This document shows, piece after piece, positions 56,600 to 64,000 of a DNA stretch of 64,000 bases. Position 1 is the stretch's first letter; each line of letters begins with the position of its first letter. Made by a program: the position numbers and the translations under genes. The notes under the pieces were generated by a model, which was given only the letters and a program-made list of their open reading frames with translations, ran no database searches and was not told where the DNA came from. The stretch is from Flavobacterium limnophilum (GTDB lineage: Bacteria; Bacteroidota; Bacteroidia; Flavobacteriales; Flavobacteriaceae): NCBI RefSeq assembly GCF_027111315.2, contig NZ_CP114289.2, positions 2,914,001 to 2,978,000 on the forward strand, written 5' to 3'.

Positions 56600-57502
56600 A
56601 TGAAAAGAACCTTTTTAGCAACAATAATTACTGCTTTTAGTATTGCGACCTGTTTTGGACAAAATTCTGACAGGCAATGGCTCAATCTGAATTATGCCAA
56701 TGATGAAAAAGAATACCATAACCTTGACATCTATTTACCCACTGCTCAAAAACCAACATATAAGGCAATAGTTGTCATATACGGTAGCGCATGGTTTGGC
56801 AATAATATGAAACAATCAGTATTAGAACCTCTAGGAAAAAAGTTGCTCGAAAGCGGTTTTGCAGTTATTGCCATCAACCACAGAGCAAGCTCGGATGCTG
56901 CTTATCCCGCTCAAATCAATGACGTTAAGGCTGCCATACGGTTTATAAGAGCCAATGCAGATAAATACAAAATTGACGCTTCATTTATTGGCATTACAGG
57001 TTTTTCTTCAGGTGGACATCTTGCATCATTGGCAGGAACATCCAACTCTGTTAAAGATTTTACAGTAGGCAAAAAGACAGTTGATATTGAAGGCAACATA
57101 GGAAACCACACCTCAGTTAGCAGCTCTGTAAATGCCGTAGCTGATTGGTTTGGACCTATCGATATGGCTCTGATGGATGAATGCAAAAAACCAAAAGTAG
57201 GAAACTCGCCCGAAGCTGCTCTTATCAAAGGCAATCCAGCCGACAACCTTGATATGATAGCTCTTCTTAATCCTATCACTTTCATTGACAAAACAGATCC
57301 TCAATTTATCGTAATTCATGGCGAAGCTGATAATGTTGTGCCTTATTGCCAAAGCGAACTCTTCTCCAAAGCACTAAAAAGCAAAGGACTATTAACAGAG
57401 TTTATTTCTGTACCAGAAGGTCAGCATGGCCCAGTTACATTCAACGAAAACACTCTAAAAAAAATGACCGATTTCTTCTTGAAAGAAGCCCAAAAAAAAT
57501 AA
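56600..57502 (+). CDS. Secreted alpha/beta hydrolase (BD-FAE-like)
   Basis: The 300-aa protein has a signal peptide (ends CFGQ) and an alpha/beta-hydrolase fold with nucleophile Ser137 in GFSSGGH. The acid is probably in FIVIHGEADNVVPY and the base in VPEGQHGPVTF. The usual HGG oxyanion motif is replaced by YGSAWF (residues 61-66). Similar proteins are acetyl- or feruloyl-esterases acting on plant polysaccharides. The start at 56600 is chosen because it places the signal peptide at the N-terminus. It is 131 bases after the GH43 gene. Confidence 0.88.
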   Translation: MKRTFLATIITAFSIATCFGQNSDRQWLNLNYANDEKEYHNLDIYLPTAQKPTYKAIVVIYGSAWFGNNMKQSVLEPLGKKLLESGFAVIAINHRASSDAAYPAQINDVKAAIRFIRANADKYKIDASFIGITGFSSGGHLASLAGTSNSVKDFTVGKKTVDIEGNIGNHTSVSSSVNAVADWFGPIDMALMDECKKPKVGNSPEAALIKGNPADNLDMIALLNPITFIDKTDPQFIVIHGEADNVVPYCQSELFSKALKSKGLLTEFISVPEGQHGPVTFNENTLKKMTDFFLKEAQKK

Positions 57503-57577
57503 CATTGACATTTCCCATTATATTTCTCTTTAACCGCTCAACGAAGTCTTCTCTAAAACGAAAATAGTGTTCGAAAC

Positions 57578-57787
57578 TGGGATGCTGTGCGAATGTCTCC
57601 CGACTTCGTACCCACAAAGTTGAGCAAACAAAACAAGTCAAAAAGCTACATCCATAAAAAGATGTGGCTTTTTGCGTTTCAAAAAAATATGCTTCACTAT
57701 AATTTTGTTAGATTTGTTTTAATTCAAATTGGATTGGCATATAGGAATGGATGCGAAGTCGGGAGACACTCGCACAGCACGTCCCCA
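57578..57787. mobile_element. Family C palindromic element C1
   Basis: Inverted arms TGCTGTGCGAATGTCTCCCG (left) and CGGGAGACACTCGCACAGCA (right) enclose CCCACAAAGTTGAGCAAACA, CAAGTCAAAAAGCTAC and an inner hairpin ending GTGGCTTTTT. The internal part is shared with C2, C3 and C4, but the arms are different, each arm matching its own partner. Non-coding. Confidence 0.75.
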
Positions 57788-57833
57788 GGTTTATTGACGA
57801 TTACTTTTTAGGGAAGACTTTGGAGAGCGGGGT

Positions 57834-57878
57834 AAAAATTAGTGGCAATTAGTGTAATTCGTGGCTAACTTTATTTTC
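57834..57878. repeat. Solo family A arm, inverted copy of part of A3
   Basis: AAAATTAGTGGCAATTAGTG continuing TAATTCGTGGCTAACTTTA is the complement of A3 positions 31963-32008 over about 45 bp. Family A ends are missing. Confidence 0.7.
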
Positions 57879-58429
57879 CCGATCGCTCGGAAATGCAATA
57901 AATGCTGTCGGTTTGGATAGCGCCCGATCGCTCGGAAATGCAATAAATGCTGTCGGTTTGGATAGCGCAGAATTGCATTCTGTGCCCACAAAGTTGAGCA
58001 GGTAATACAAGTCAAAAAAGCTATACTTATAAAACGGTATAGCTATTTGTTTGAAAAATAGTTTGTTCTAATAATTGTGGTTAGATTTGTTTAGTGGCTT
58101 ATTGGAGTGGGCACAGAATGCAATTCTGCGCTATCCACAAAAGGGTTTATTGCATATCTAGGACGTCGGGTTATTAAAAAATCCCGATCGCTCGGAAATG
58201 CAATAAATGCTGTCGGTTTGGATAGGCAGAATTGCATTCTGTGCCCACAAAGTTGAGCAGGTAATACAAGTCAAAAAAGCTATACTTATAAAACGGTATA
58301 GCTTTTTGTTTGAAAAATAGTTTGTTCTAATAATTGTGGTTAGATTTGTTTAGTGGCTTATTGGAGTGGGCACAGAATGCAATTCTGCGCTATCCACAAA
58401 AGGGTTTATTGCATATCTAGGACGTCGGG
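57878..58429. mobile_element. Family C palindromes C2 and C3 in tandem
   Basis: Two copies of about 248 bp (57923-58170 and 58183-58429) plus a partial left arm (57878-57922). Each has arms of about 65 bp: CCCGATCGCTCGGAAATGCA... to CAGAATTGCATTCTGTGCCC at the left and the complement of a similar sequence at the right. The middle has AAAGTTGAGCAGG, CAAGTCAAAAAAGCTATAC and the hairpin AGCTATAC...GTATAGCT. The two copies differ at few positions, so the duplication is recent. Non-coding. Confidence 0.8.
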
Positions 58430-58596
58430 TGCCATTGTGTTTCAAAATTCCATTATAGATTGTACCGAACATTTTTACAAAGGTAGTCTTAACAGCTATA
58501 CCTTTAAAGATGCCTAATTGCACCTCCTGCAAACCAACAAATCTTCATTTCTAGTAGGCAACCCTATAACATCATAGAATGCGGGAGCTGGGTCAC

Positions 58597-58642
58597 CTAC
58601 TCGGCAGTTCGTAAAGTGATGGGATGAGTTCGATGTAAACAT
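58597..58642. repeat. Family D fragment, also at 24351
   Basis: CTACTCGGCAGTTCGTAAAG followed by TGAGTTCGATGTAAACAT matches 24351-24398. The rest of 58430-58909 has no gene I can support. Confidence 0.55.
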
Positions 58643-58909
58643 CCATAGGGATTTCATATTGATAGCACTATAACAAAAAGTAAATGCAGCACCGCAATTA
58701 TAAAACGGTACAAAACCACAGAAAAAAACACCATCAACAATTACAAAATCCTCACAAAAGACAGCACTTGTAATTATGCTGGTGGCGGCAAAATTTCGGC
58801 ACAAAACAAAGGCCACACAGAAAAACACGAAATAGCATAAAAACACTTTTACAAACTCCAAAATAATTTTATATTTGTTTCATTAATAACCTCTTAAAAA
58901 CATAAAACC

Positions 58910-59632
58910 ATGCCTTCAACATCCGAAGTAGGACACGCCAAAAACGTAGCAAACCTACAAAAACTCACCGAACAAATAACCGTTTACACCCTCTACAATC
59001 CACCAGTAAACAATCTTGCAATCCCCAATTTACAGACACTTTACACTACCGCAAATGCCAAATTAACCGAAGTCCAAGACAAACGAAACGCAAACAAAAA
59101 CGCCATCACCCTTCGCCAAACCACTTTCGAAAACCTAAAATCAACCTGTACCAAAATCATCAATCTATTAGACATATTAGGATTGCCACAAGGAACTTTA
59201 GACCAAGCCAAATCTTTAAATCGTGCCATTCAAGGCGGACAAAAGAAAACCGCACCAACACCAGAAGAGGGCGAAGAAACACCCAAAACAGCTTCCACCT
59301 CCAGACAATCCTACACCCAACAAGCCGACAATTTCGGAATTTTGTTGCAGTTATTGGCAACCATTCCCACTTACACTCCCAACGAAGACGATTTAAAACT
59401 AACAAATCTCACCACCTATCAAGCATCATTAATAAGTACCACCCAAGCCGTTGACCAAACCGAAGCCCAGCTCAACGCCATACTCATCGAAAGAGACCAA
59501 ATCCTCTACGCAGACCAAACCGGACTCTACACCATCGCCCAAAACGTCAAAAAATACGTCAAAAGCCTATACGGAGCCACCTCTCCCGAATACACAAACG
59601 TCTCCAATATCCAATTCACCAGCCGAAAATAA
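58910..59632 (+). CDS. Hypothetical protein, 240 aa, ending in a 21-bp repeat array
   Basis: A soluble, mostly helical protein with no signal peptide. Start MPSTSEVGHAKNVANLQKLT, two helical arms (LYTTANAKLTEVQDKRNANK and ISTTQAVDQTEAQLNAILIE), a polar centre (KKTAPTPEEGEETPKTASTS) and a C-terminus VKKYVKSLYGATSPEYTNVS. Similar proteins occur in Bacteroidota as far as I recall, but no function is known to me. Codon use is C-rich in third positions, unlike neighbours. The last codons and stop (CAGCCGAAA-TAA) already fit the first unit of the 21-bp array that follows, so gene end and array are joined. Confidence 0.8.
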   Translation: MPSTSEVGHAKNVANLQKLTEQITVYTLYNPPVNNLAIPNLQTLYTTANAKLTEVQDKRNANKNAITLRQTTFENLKSTCTKIINLLDILGLPQGTLDQAKSLNRAIQGGQKKTAPTPEEGEETPKTASTSRQSYTQQADNFGILLQLLATIPTYTPNEDDLKLTNLTTYQASLISTTQAVDQTEAQLNAILIERDQILYADQTGLYTIAQNVKKYVKSLYGATSPEYTNVSNIQFTSRK

Positions 59633-59850
59633 TATTCAAACAAGAAGTTTTACTATTCTTTCGATGCAAAGTTATATTCTACCGATGTAACTTTATTTTT
59701 TTGCAATAAGGCTTTATATTCGAACGATGCAAAATAATATTAGAGCGTTGCAAACTTATATTGTTGCGATGCAAAATAATATTCTTCCGATGTAATTTTA
59801 CATTAATACAGTGTAAATTTATATTGTAACGATGTGAAAGTACATTCTTC
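59620..59850. repeat. Eleven-unit array, exact 21-bp period
   Basis: Pattern CGATGYAAANNNATATT plus four free bases. The first box lies at 59620 (CAGCCGAAA, in the gene end), then 59641 (weak), 59662, 59683, 59704 (weak), 59725, 59746, 59767, 59788, 59809 and 59830, always 21 bp apart. The second box ATATT/ACATT sits 12 bases after each. Spacing is exact although free bases vary, so period is preserved more strictly than sequence. Stop codons in several frames argue against coding. Confidence 0.92.
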
Positions 59851-59904
59851 AAACAACATTTCTAAAACGAACAATCCAGATGGCGCAGGAAGGAGATTAA
59901 GTTT

Positions 59905-60145
59905 CCTCTTGCGCATAGCGAATTGCATTCTTTACCCACACAGTTCAGAAGGCAATACCAGGACATTCGCTTTTAAAAAAGAAAAATAAAGTTAGCCATA
60001 AATTGCACGAATTTTATCAATTTTAAGAATTTGTGCAATTAAAAACTAATTGTAATTCGTGTAATTCGTGGCAAAAACTTTTAAAAGCGAATGCCCTGAG
60101 CCAATACAAGCAAAAAAAAGCTATACTTATAAAACGGCATAGCTT
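59905..60145. mobile_element. Family C remnant C4 interrupted by element A4
   Basis: GCGAATTGCATTCTTTACCC at the left and AAAGCTATACTTATAAAACG with GCATAGCTTTTTGC at the right match C2 and C3 around the insertion. Taking out A4 and one 9-bp copy joins AAGGCAATACAAGCAAAAAA, which aligns with GCAGGTAATACAAGTCAAAA in C2. Confidence 0.75.
59959..60098. mobile_element. Family A element A4, the shortest copy
   Basis: Ends CAGGACATTCGCTTTTAAAA and TTTTAAAAGCGAATGCCCTG; flanks AGGCAATAC (59950-59958) and AGCCAATAC (60099-60107) match at 8 of 9. The 140-bp interior is a shortened A3 interior (AGCCATAAATTGCACGAATT ... AATTCGTGTAATTCGTGGC). Non-coding. Confidence 0.88.
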
Positions 60146-60217
60146 TTTGCATTAAAACAAAAAAGATTAAAATTCATAAAATTTGATTGCAAAAATTCTT
60201 TTTAATTTTATAAAACC

Positions 60218-60226
60218 TATCTTTGC
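60218..60226 (+). promoter_or_regulatory. -7 element for the alpha/beta hydrolase gene
   Basis: TATCTTTGC fits TAnnTTTG, 28 bases before the start codon. Confidence 0.6.
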
Positions 60227-60253
60227 GGCAATTGAAAATTTGCGATAAAACGT

Positions 60254-61027
60254 ATGGAAAAATACTTTAAAAAAGAAGGTAGATACAGCTATTATGAAGC
60301 AGGAGAAGGAACTCCAATTGTTGTCTTGCACGGTTTAATGGGAGGCTTAAGCAACTTTGATGCCGTAGCCAGTTATTTTTCTGAAAAAGGATACAAAATA
60401 GTAATACCTGATTTGCCTATATATACCCAAAACATTTTGAAAACCAACGTGAAAGCTTTTGCAAGATATGTAAAGGATTTTATCACCTTCAAAGGCTTTG
60501 ACAGAGTAATTTTGTTAGGAAATTCACTGGGCGGACACATAGCTTTGTACCACACCAAGATGTATCCAGAAAAAGTTGCCGGACTGGTTTTGACAGGAAG
60601 TTCAGGACTTTACGAAAGCGCAATGGGCGATAGTTATCCTAAAAGAGGCGACTACGAATACATCAAGAAAAAAGCCGAAGGCGTTTTTTATGATCCCGCA
60701 ATGGCTACCAAAGAATTAGTGGACGAAGTTTATGCTTCTGTAAACGATAGAATTAAATTAATCAAAACATTGACGATTGCCAAAAGCGCCATTCGACACA
60801 ACATGGCCAAAGATTTGCCAAAAATGCACGTTCAAACCTGTCTTATTTGGGGAAAAAACGACAGCGTCACCCCTCCAAATGTAGCCGAAGAGTTCAACGA
60901 ATTGCTGCCAAATGCCACTTTATACTGGATTGACAAATGTGGTCACGCCGCCATGATGGAACATCCTGATGAATTCAATCGTTTATTGGAAGATTGGTTG
61001 ACACATACGCATTTAAAGGCGCACTAG
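60254..61027 (+). CDS. Alpha/beta hydrolase
   Basis: The 257-aa cytoplasmic protein shows the oxyanion HGLMGG (residues 26-31), the nucleophile elbow GNSLGGH (Ser91), the acid in LIWGKNDSVTP and the base His in CGHAAMMEHP. All catalytic parts are intact. Substrate cannot be read; such proteins are often esterases or lipases. It is 30 bases upstream of engB and probably co-transcribed, an order seen in flavobacteria. Confidence 0.9.
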   Translation: MEKYFKKEGRYSYYEAGEGTPIVVLHGLMGGLSNFDAVASYFSEKGYKIVIPDLPIYTQNILKTNVKAFARYVKDFITFKGFDRVILLGNSLGGHIALYHTKMYPEKVAGLVLTGSSGLYESAMGDSYPKRGDYEYIKKKAEGVFYDPAMATKELVDEVYASVNDRIKLIKTLTIAKSAIRHNMAKDLPKMHVQTCLIWGKNDSVTPPNVAEEFNELLPNATLYWIDKCGHAAMMEHPDEFNRLLEDWLTHTHLKAH

Positions 61028-61057
61028 TTTTTTTGTAAAGAATTTAAAACTATCATC

Positions 61058-61678
61058 ATGAAAATTAATACCGCCGAATTTATTGTCAGCAACTCCGAAG
61101 TTGAAAAATGCCCAAAAGACTTTTTGCCGGAATACGCTTTTATAGGCCGTTCCAATGTTGGAAAGTCATCATTGATCAATATGCTGACCAATCATAAAAA
61201 TTTGGCAAAAACCTCGGGAAGACCAGGAAAAACACAATTAATCAACCACTTTCTGATTAACAACAATTGGTTTCTTGTCGATTTACCAGGTTATGGCTAT
61301 GCCAAAGTTTCCAAGAAAACCAAATCTGTTTTTCAGCAATTCATTACGGATTATTTCGAAACAAGAGAACAACTCGTTTGTGCCTTTGTATTGATCGACA
61401 TTCGCCACGAAGCACAATCCATCGACATTGAATTTATGTCGTATATGGGCGAAAGCGAAATTCCTTTCTGCATCATTTTCACCAAAGCCGACAAGATTAG
61501 CAAAACCAAAATAGACTCGCATATTGCCGCTTACAAAAAGCAGATGTTTGCCAACAATTGGGCCGAAATGCCTCAGTATTTCGTGACATCAGCCACCGAA
61601 TCTACGGGAAAAGAAACCCTTTTGGATTATATTGACGAAGTAAACCAGGAAGTTTTCAAAAACAATAACGAGTTCTAA
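61058..61678 (+). CDS. engB: Ribosome biogenesis GTPase EngB (YihA/YsxC)
   Basis: EngB is a small GTPase needed for late 50S assembly. The P-loop is GRSNVGKS (residues 30-37), switch and G3 are in VDLPGYGYAKVSKKTKS, G4 is TKAD and G5 is near VTSATESTGKE. The 206-aa length is normal. It follows the hydrolase gene and ends before a strong terminator. Confidence 0.96.
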   Translation: MKINTAEFIVSNSEVEKCPKDFLPEYAFIGRSNVGKSSLINMLTNHKNLAKTSGRPGKTQLINHFLINNNWFLVDLPGYGYAKVSKKTKSVFQQFITDYFETREQLVCAFVLIDIRHEAQSIDIEFMSYMGESEIPFCIIFTKADKISKTKIDSHIAAYKKQMFANNWAEMPQYFVTSATESTGKETLLDYIDEVNQEVFKNNNEF

Positions 61679-61697
61679 ACAGAACTTCATAAACATA

Positions 61698-61738
61698 AAA
61701 TATCCCAAAACTCGATTTGAATTTTGGGATATTTTTTT
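61698..61738. terminator. Terminator between engB and gldC
   Basis: AATATCCCAAAA and TTTTGGGATATT form a 12-bp stem followed by a long T-run; convergent genes on either side. Confidence 0.9.
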
Positions 61739-61755
61739 TTATAATCAAATCTGCA

Positions 61756-62091
61756 TTACGCCTTCAACTCCAGCTTTTCGGCAAAATAATCGCAAAAATC
61801 TTTCATGGTAGCCGACATTTTTTCGTCGCCAGTGGCACGTTGAAACGTTTCGGTCATAGACATCAAGGTTTGATGAAAGAAAATTTTCATTTCGTCAACC
61901 GGCATATCTTTAGTCCATAATTCAATACATTTTGTTGATTTTTCGTTGCTGTCCCAAACCGACAGCATAAACGCTTTAGATTCTTCTGCGTGTATTCCTC
62001 CTTCGGATGCCGTCCACATTAATTTCTCTGGAACTCGATTTTCGTCCAATTCGATGCTTAACTTAATTTCTGATGTATTTGTAATTGCCAT
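61756..62091 (-). CDS. gldC: Gliding motility protein GldC
   Basis: GldC is one of the gliding proteins first defined in Flavobacterium johnsoniae. The 111-aa cytoplasmic protein has the family stretches SIELDENRVPEKLMWTASEG and MPVDEMKIFFHQTLMSMTET. It overlaps the gldB stop by one base, the known pairing. GldC improves motility but is not strictly required in the model species. Confidence 0.94.
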   Translation of the reverse strand: MAITNTSEIKLSIELDENRVPEKLMWTASEGGIHAEESKAFMLSVWDSNEKSTKCIELWTKDMPVDEMKIFFHQTLMSMTETFQRATGDEKMSATMKDFCDYFAEKLELKA

Positions 62092-63050
62092 TATTTCTTT
62101 GGTTTATATTTAGATTTTTCAAATATTTCTTTAGCATTCATTTTTAATAGTTGCTCAATAGGAACATCGTTGTTTTTTGCATAGGAACGAACAATTTGCC
62201 AACCTATCCAGCCCCCCACTCTTCCTGGCGATTCATTGTCAATTTCAAGATAAAACTTGGAAAAAGGCGCCGGATTCACAAATCGGTTACCCAATTTAGA
62301 ATCATGACTGTACAACATTTCCTTTTCCAGAAAATAACGCCACATATAACTTTCGTTTTCTTCACACCATTTAATTTGTTCTGGCGTATATCCCATTTTG
62401 TCTGCATCGCTATACTCAGGTAAAAGCAGGTCTTTCAAGTACAATTGCTTTCCAGAATAAATCATTTGGCTCAACAAATCATTATCGGTTAAAGGAGCTA
62501 TTTTATTGACAGAAAAAGCCGAAACCACATCCGGCATCATCTGTTTTTCTTCGAAATTTTGCTTTAAATAACTTGGAAATTGGTAGAATTTATGTTCTTT
62601 TCCTAAATACAATTCAAGAGAAACAATCAACAAGCTGTCGGCATAAATCACCTTGCTATTATAATCCATTTCAGAGATTACGGTAATTACTTTGGGCGTT
62701 TTGGTTTTGGGGAAATTATATTTTATGTGTTTAAAAAGTGTTTCCAATTCTTTTTGAACCGGTTCGAAATTGGAGTATTTTTTTTGAACTTCAGTATACA
62801 ATTCTCTCCAAAGCGGATTTTGCATTTTCTCCAACCAAACGTTGTCGTCATTTCCAGCCGGAAAGAAAAAAGGAAATTCTTTCTTTAATTTCCCCAAATC
62901 TTTTGGAGCTGTTTCGAAAAAAAGTTTATCAAAACGCTCCACTTTAATTTTTACAGGAATTGATTCAACCTCTTTCTCAACTTTTGATTTATTATCACAA
63001 GAAGCAATAACCAACATTAAGGTAATTATAAAAATTATTGTTTTTTTCAT
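62091..63050 (-). CDS. gldB: Gliding motility lipoprotein GldB
   Basis: GldB is an essential lipoprotein of flavobacterial gliding. The signal peptide ends in a lipobox (VIASC, Cys18), followed by a globular domain with VKIKVERFDKLFFETAPKDL, EFPFFFPAGNDDNVW and the conserved PGRVGGWIGWQIVRSYAKNN near the end. The 319-aa length is standard. Together with gldC and the T9SS domain at 34.6 kb, it indicates a gliding or T9SS-secreting organism. Confidence 0.95.
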   Translation of the reverse strand: MKKTIIFIITLMLVIASCDNKSKVEKEVESIPVKIKVERFDKLFFETAPKDLGKLKKEFPFFFPAGNDDNVWLEKMQNPLWRELYTEVQKKYSNFEPVQKELETLFKHIKYNFPKTKTPKVITVISEMDYNSKVIYADSLLIVSLELYLGKEHKFYQFPSYLKQNFEEKQMMPDVVSAFSVNKIAPLTDNDLLSQMIYSGKQLYLKDLLLPEYSDADKMGYTPEQIKWCEENESYMWRYFLEKEMLYSHDSKLGNRFVNPAPFSKFYLEIDNESPGRVGGWIGWQIVRSYAKNNDVPIEQLLKMNAKEIFEKSKYKPKK

Positions 63051-63148
63051 TTATATTTTTTTTGAGGCCCAATTTCATTATTCTCGCATTTCTTGTCGGA
63101 ATAAGCGAACTTAATTTGAAATGAAATAGATACTGTCTATAAAATTAT

Positions 63149-63157
63149 TATTTTTGC
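63149..63157 (+). promoter_or_regulatory. -7 element for nadE
   Basis: TATTTTTGC fits TAnnTTTG, 39 bases before the nadE start. Confidence 0.55.
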
Positions 63158-63195
63158 AAATATACAATTCCTACTTTTCAAAAACCCAAAGTATC

Positions 63196-64000
63196 ATGAC
63201 TAAAAAAAGTACGCTCCAAGTTGAAAAAGTGAATACTCATATTGTAAATTGGTTAAAAACTTATGCAGAAAACGCAAAAGTACAAGGTTTTGTTGTGGGG
63301 ATTTCTGGCGGAGTCGATTCAGCAGTTACATCTACTCTTTGTGCACAAACCGGCTTGACCACTTTATGTGTTGAAATGCCCATACATCAAGCACCAAGCC
63401 ACGTAAGCCGAGGACGAGAACACATCGAACAACTGAAAAAAAGATTCCCTAACGTTAAAAATATTGAAGCTGATTTGACATCCGTTTTTGAAGATTTTAA
63501 AAAAATTGTGCCAAACAATTTTGAAATCGACAAAGTAAACCTATCTTTGGCGAATAGTCGTGCTCGTTTGCGCATGACCACTTTATATTATTTTGCTGGA
63601 GTCCATAGCTTGTTAGTTGCAGGAACCGGAAACAAAGTAGAGGATTTTGGCGTAGGCTTTTATACAAAATATGGCGATGGTGGTGTTGATTTGAGTCCAA
63701 TAGCTGATTTAATGAAGTCAGAAGTATATTCTCTTGGAGAATTTTTAAAAATCCCAACATCCATTTTAGTTGCTTCTCCAACCGATGGTTTATTCGGCGA
63801 CGAAAGAACGGACGAAGACCAACTTGGCGCCAGTTATGATGAACTGGAATGGGCTATGCTTGAGGATGAAAAAGAAAAAAAGTCAGAAAATTACACCGAA
63901 AGAGAAAAAAAAGTGATACAAATATATAAGCGATTAAACGCGATTAATCAACATAAAATGAATGAAATACCCGTTTGTTTAATCCCTGAAGAATTTAAGT
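63196..64000 (+). CDS. nadE: NAD(+) synthase, 3' end cut by the window
   Basis: NadE amidates deamido-NAD to NAD. The ATP-pyrophosphatase loop is GISGGVDSA (residues 36-43), then LRMTTLYYFAGVHSLLVAGT, GNKVEDFGVGFYTKYGDGGV and ADLMKSEVYSLGEFLKIP match the family. There is no N-terminal glutaminase domain, so ammonia is the nitrogen donor. The frame runs off the end after 268 codons, near the expected C-terminus. The gene is divergent from gldB. Confidence 0.95.
   Translation, partial: MTKKSTLQVEKVNTHIVNWLKTYAENAKVQGFVVGISGGVDSAVTSTLCAQTGLTTLCVEMPIHQAPSHVSRGREHIEQLKKRFPNVKNIEADLTSVFEDFKKIVPNNFEIDKVNLSLANSRARLRMTTLYYFAGVHSLLVAGTGNKVEDFGVGFYTKYGDGGVDLSPIADLMKSEVYSLGEFLKIPTSILVASPTDGLFGDERTDEDQLGASYDELEWAMLEDEKEKKSENYTEREKKVIQIYKRLNAINQHKMNEIPVCLIPEEFK

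Noticed and set aside
59620..59850. CRISPR array
   Set aside because: Units are contiguous at 21 bp with no unique spacers, and no cas gene is near. The same applies to the arrays at 617-815 and 22158-22575.

Overview
The window reads as chromosome of a gliding Bacteroidota bacterium, most likely a Flavobacterium or close relative. The evidence is low GC, promoters with the Bacteroidota -7 motif TAnnTTTG and almost no Shine-Dalgarno sequences, gliding genes gldB and gldC, a type IX secretion C-terminal sorting domain, the exosortase XrtF pair, and the flavobacterial gene order miaB / sigma-54-type activator / lptE / TPR protein / secG / groES / groEL. Assignments come from reading motifs and family features in the translations; no database search was run.

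Layout. 1-3.5 kb: the tail of an unknown gene, two small unknown genes, a 21-bp-period repeat array, then a 1.6-kb repeat-swollen mobile element and a second palindromic element. 3.5-10.8 kb: miaB, a GxxExxY nuclease-like gene framed by inverted repeat arms, the AAA+ activator, lptE, secG and groESL. 10.9-18 kb (mostly minus strand): DedA protein, a metal-linked trio (HMA protein, TonB-dependent receptor, HYC_CC_PP protein), a beta-CASP metallo-hydrolase, an ATP-cone/Mrr-like protein and XrtF with its partner. 18-21.6 kb: a free-methionine sulfoxide reductase-like GAF protein and three tandem paralogues with TonB-like C-termini. 21.6-24.5 kb: an accessory region with nested mobile elements, a 41-bp array and two unknown genes beside attC-like sequences. 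24.5-34.3 kb: rpsO-pnp, a two-component system, the primary sigma factor, rpe, a CBS protein and an M90-type peptidase. 34.6-37.7 kb: a secreted GH5 enzyme, tRNA-Arg and a YqeY protein. 37.9-53.7 kb: a 13-gene division and cell-wall (dcw) cluster, mraZ to ftsZ, all on the minus strand, with MraZ-type boxes at its head. 54.2-57.5 kb: a small GH43/esterase locus. 57.5-60.2 kb: palindromic repeats, an unknown gene and a second 21-bp array. 60.2-64 kb: alpha/beta hydrolase, engB, gldC, gldB and the start of nadE.

The most unusual content is between the genes. Four elements (family A) carry inverted ends of the type CAGGGCATTCGCTTTTAAAA and are flanked by 9-bp direct repeats; two sit inside other repeats whose uninterrupted copies are also in the window, so the unoccupied site can be read directly. 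A GxxExxY gene is framed by inverted arms resembling the element interiors. Three tandem arrays with strict 21- or 41-bp spacing lie between genes; one starts inside the stop-codon region of an unknown gene. No transposase, integrase or reverse transcriptase gene is visible, so whatever moves or maintains these repeats is encoded elsewhere or is one of the unknown proteins.
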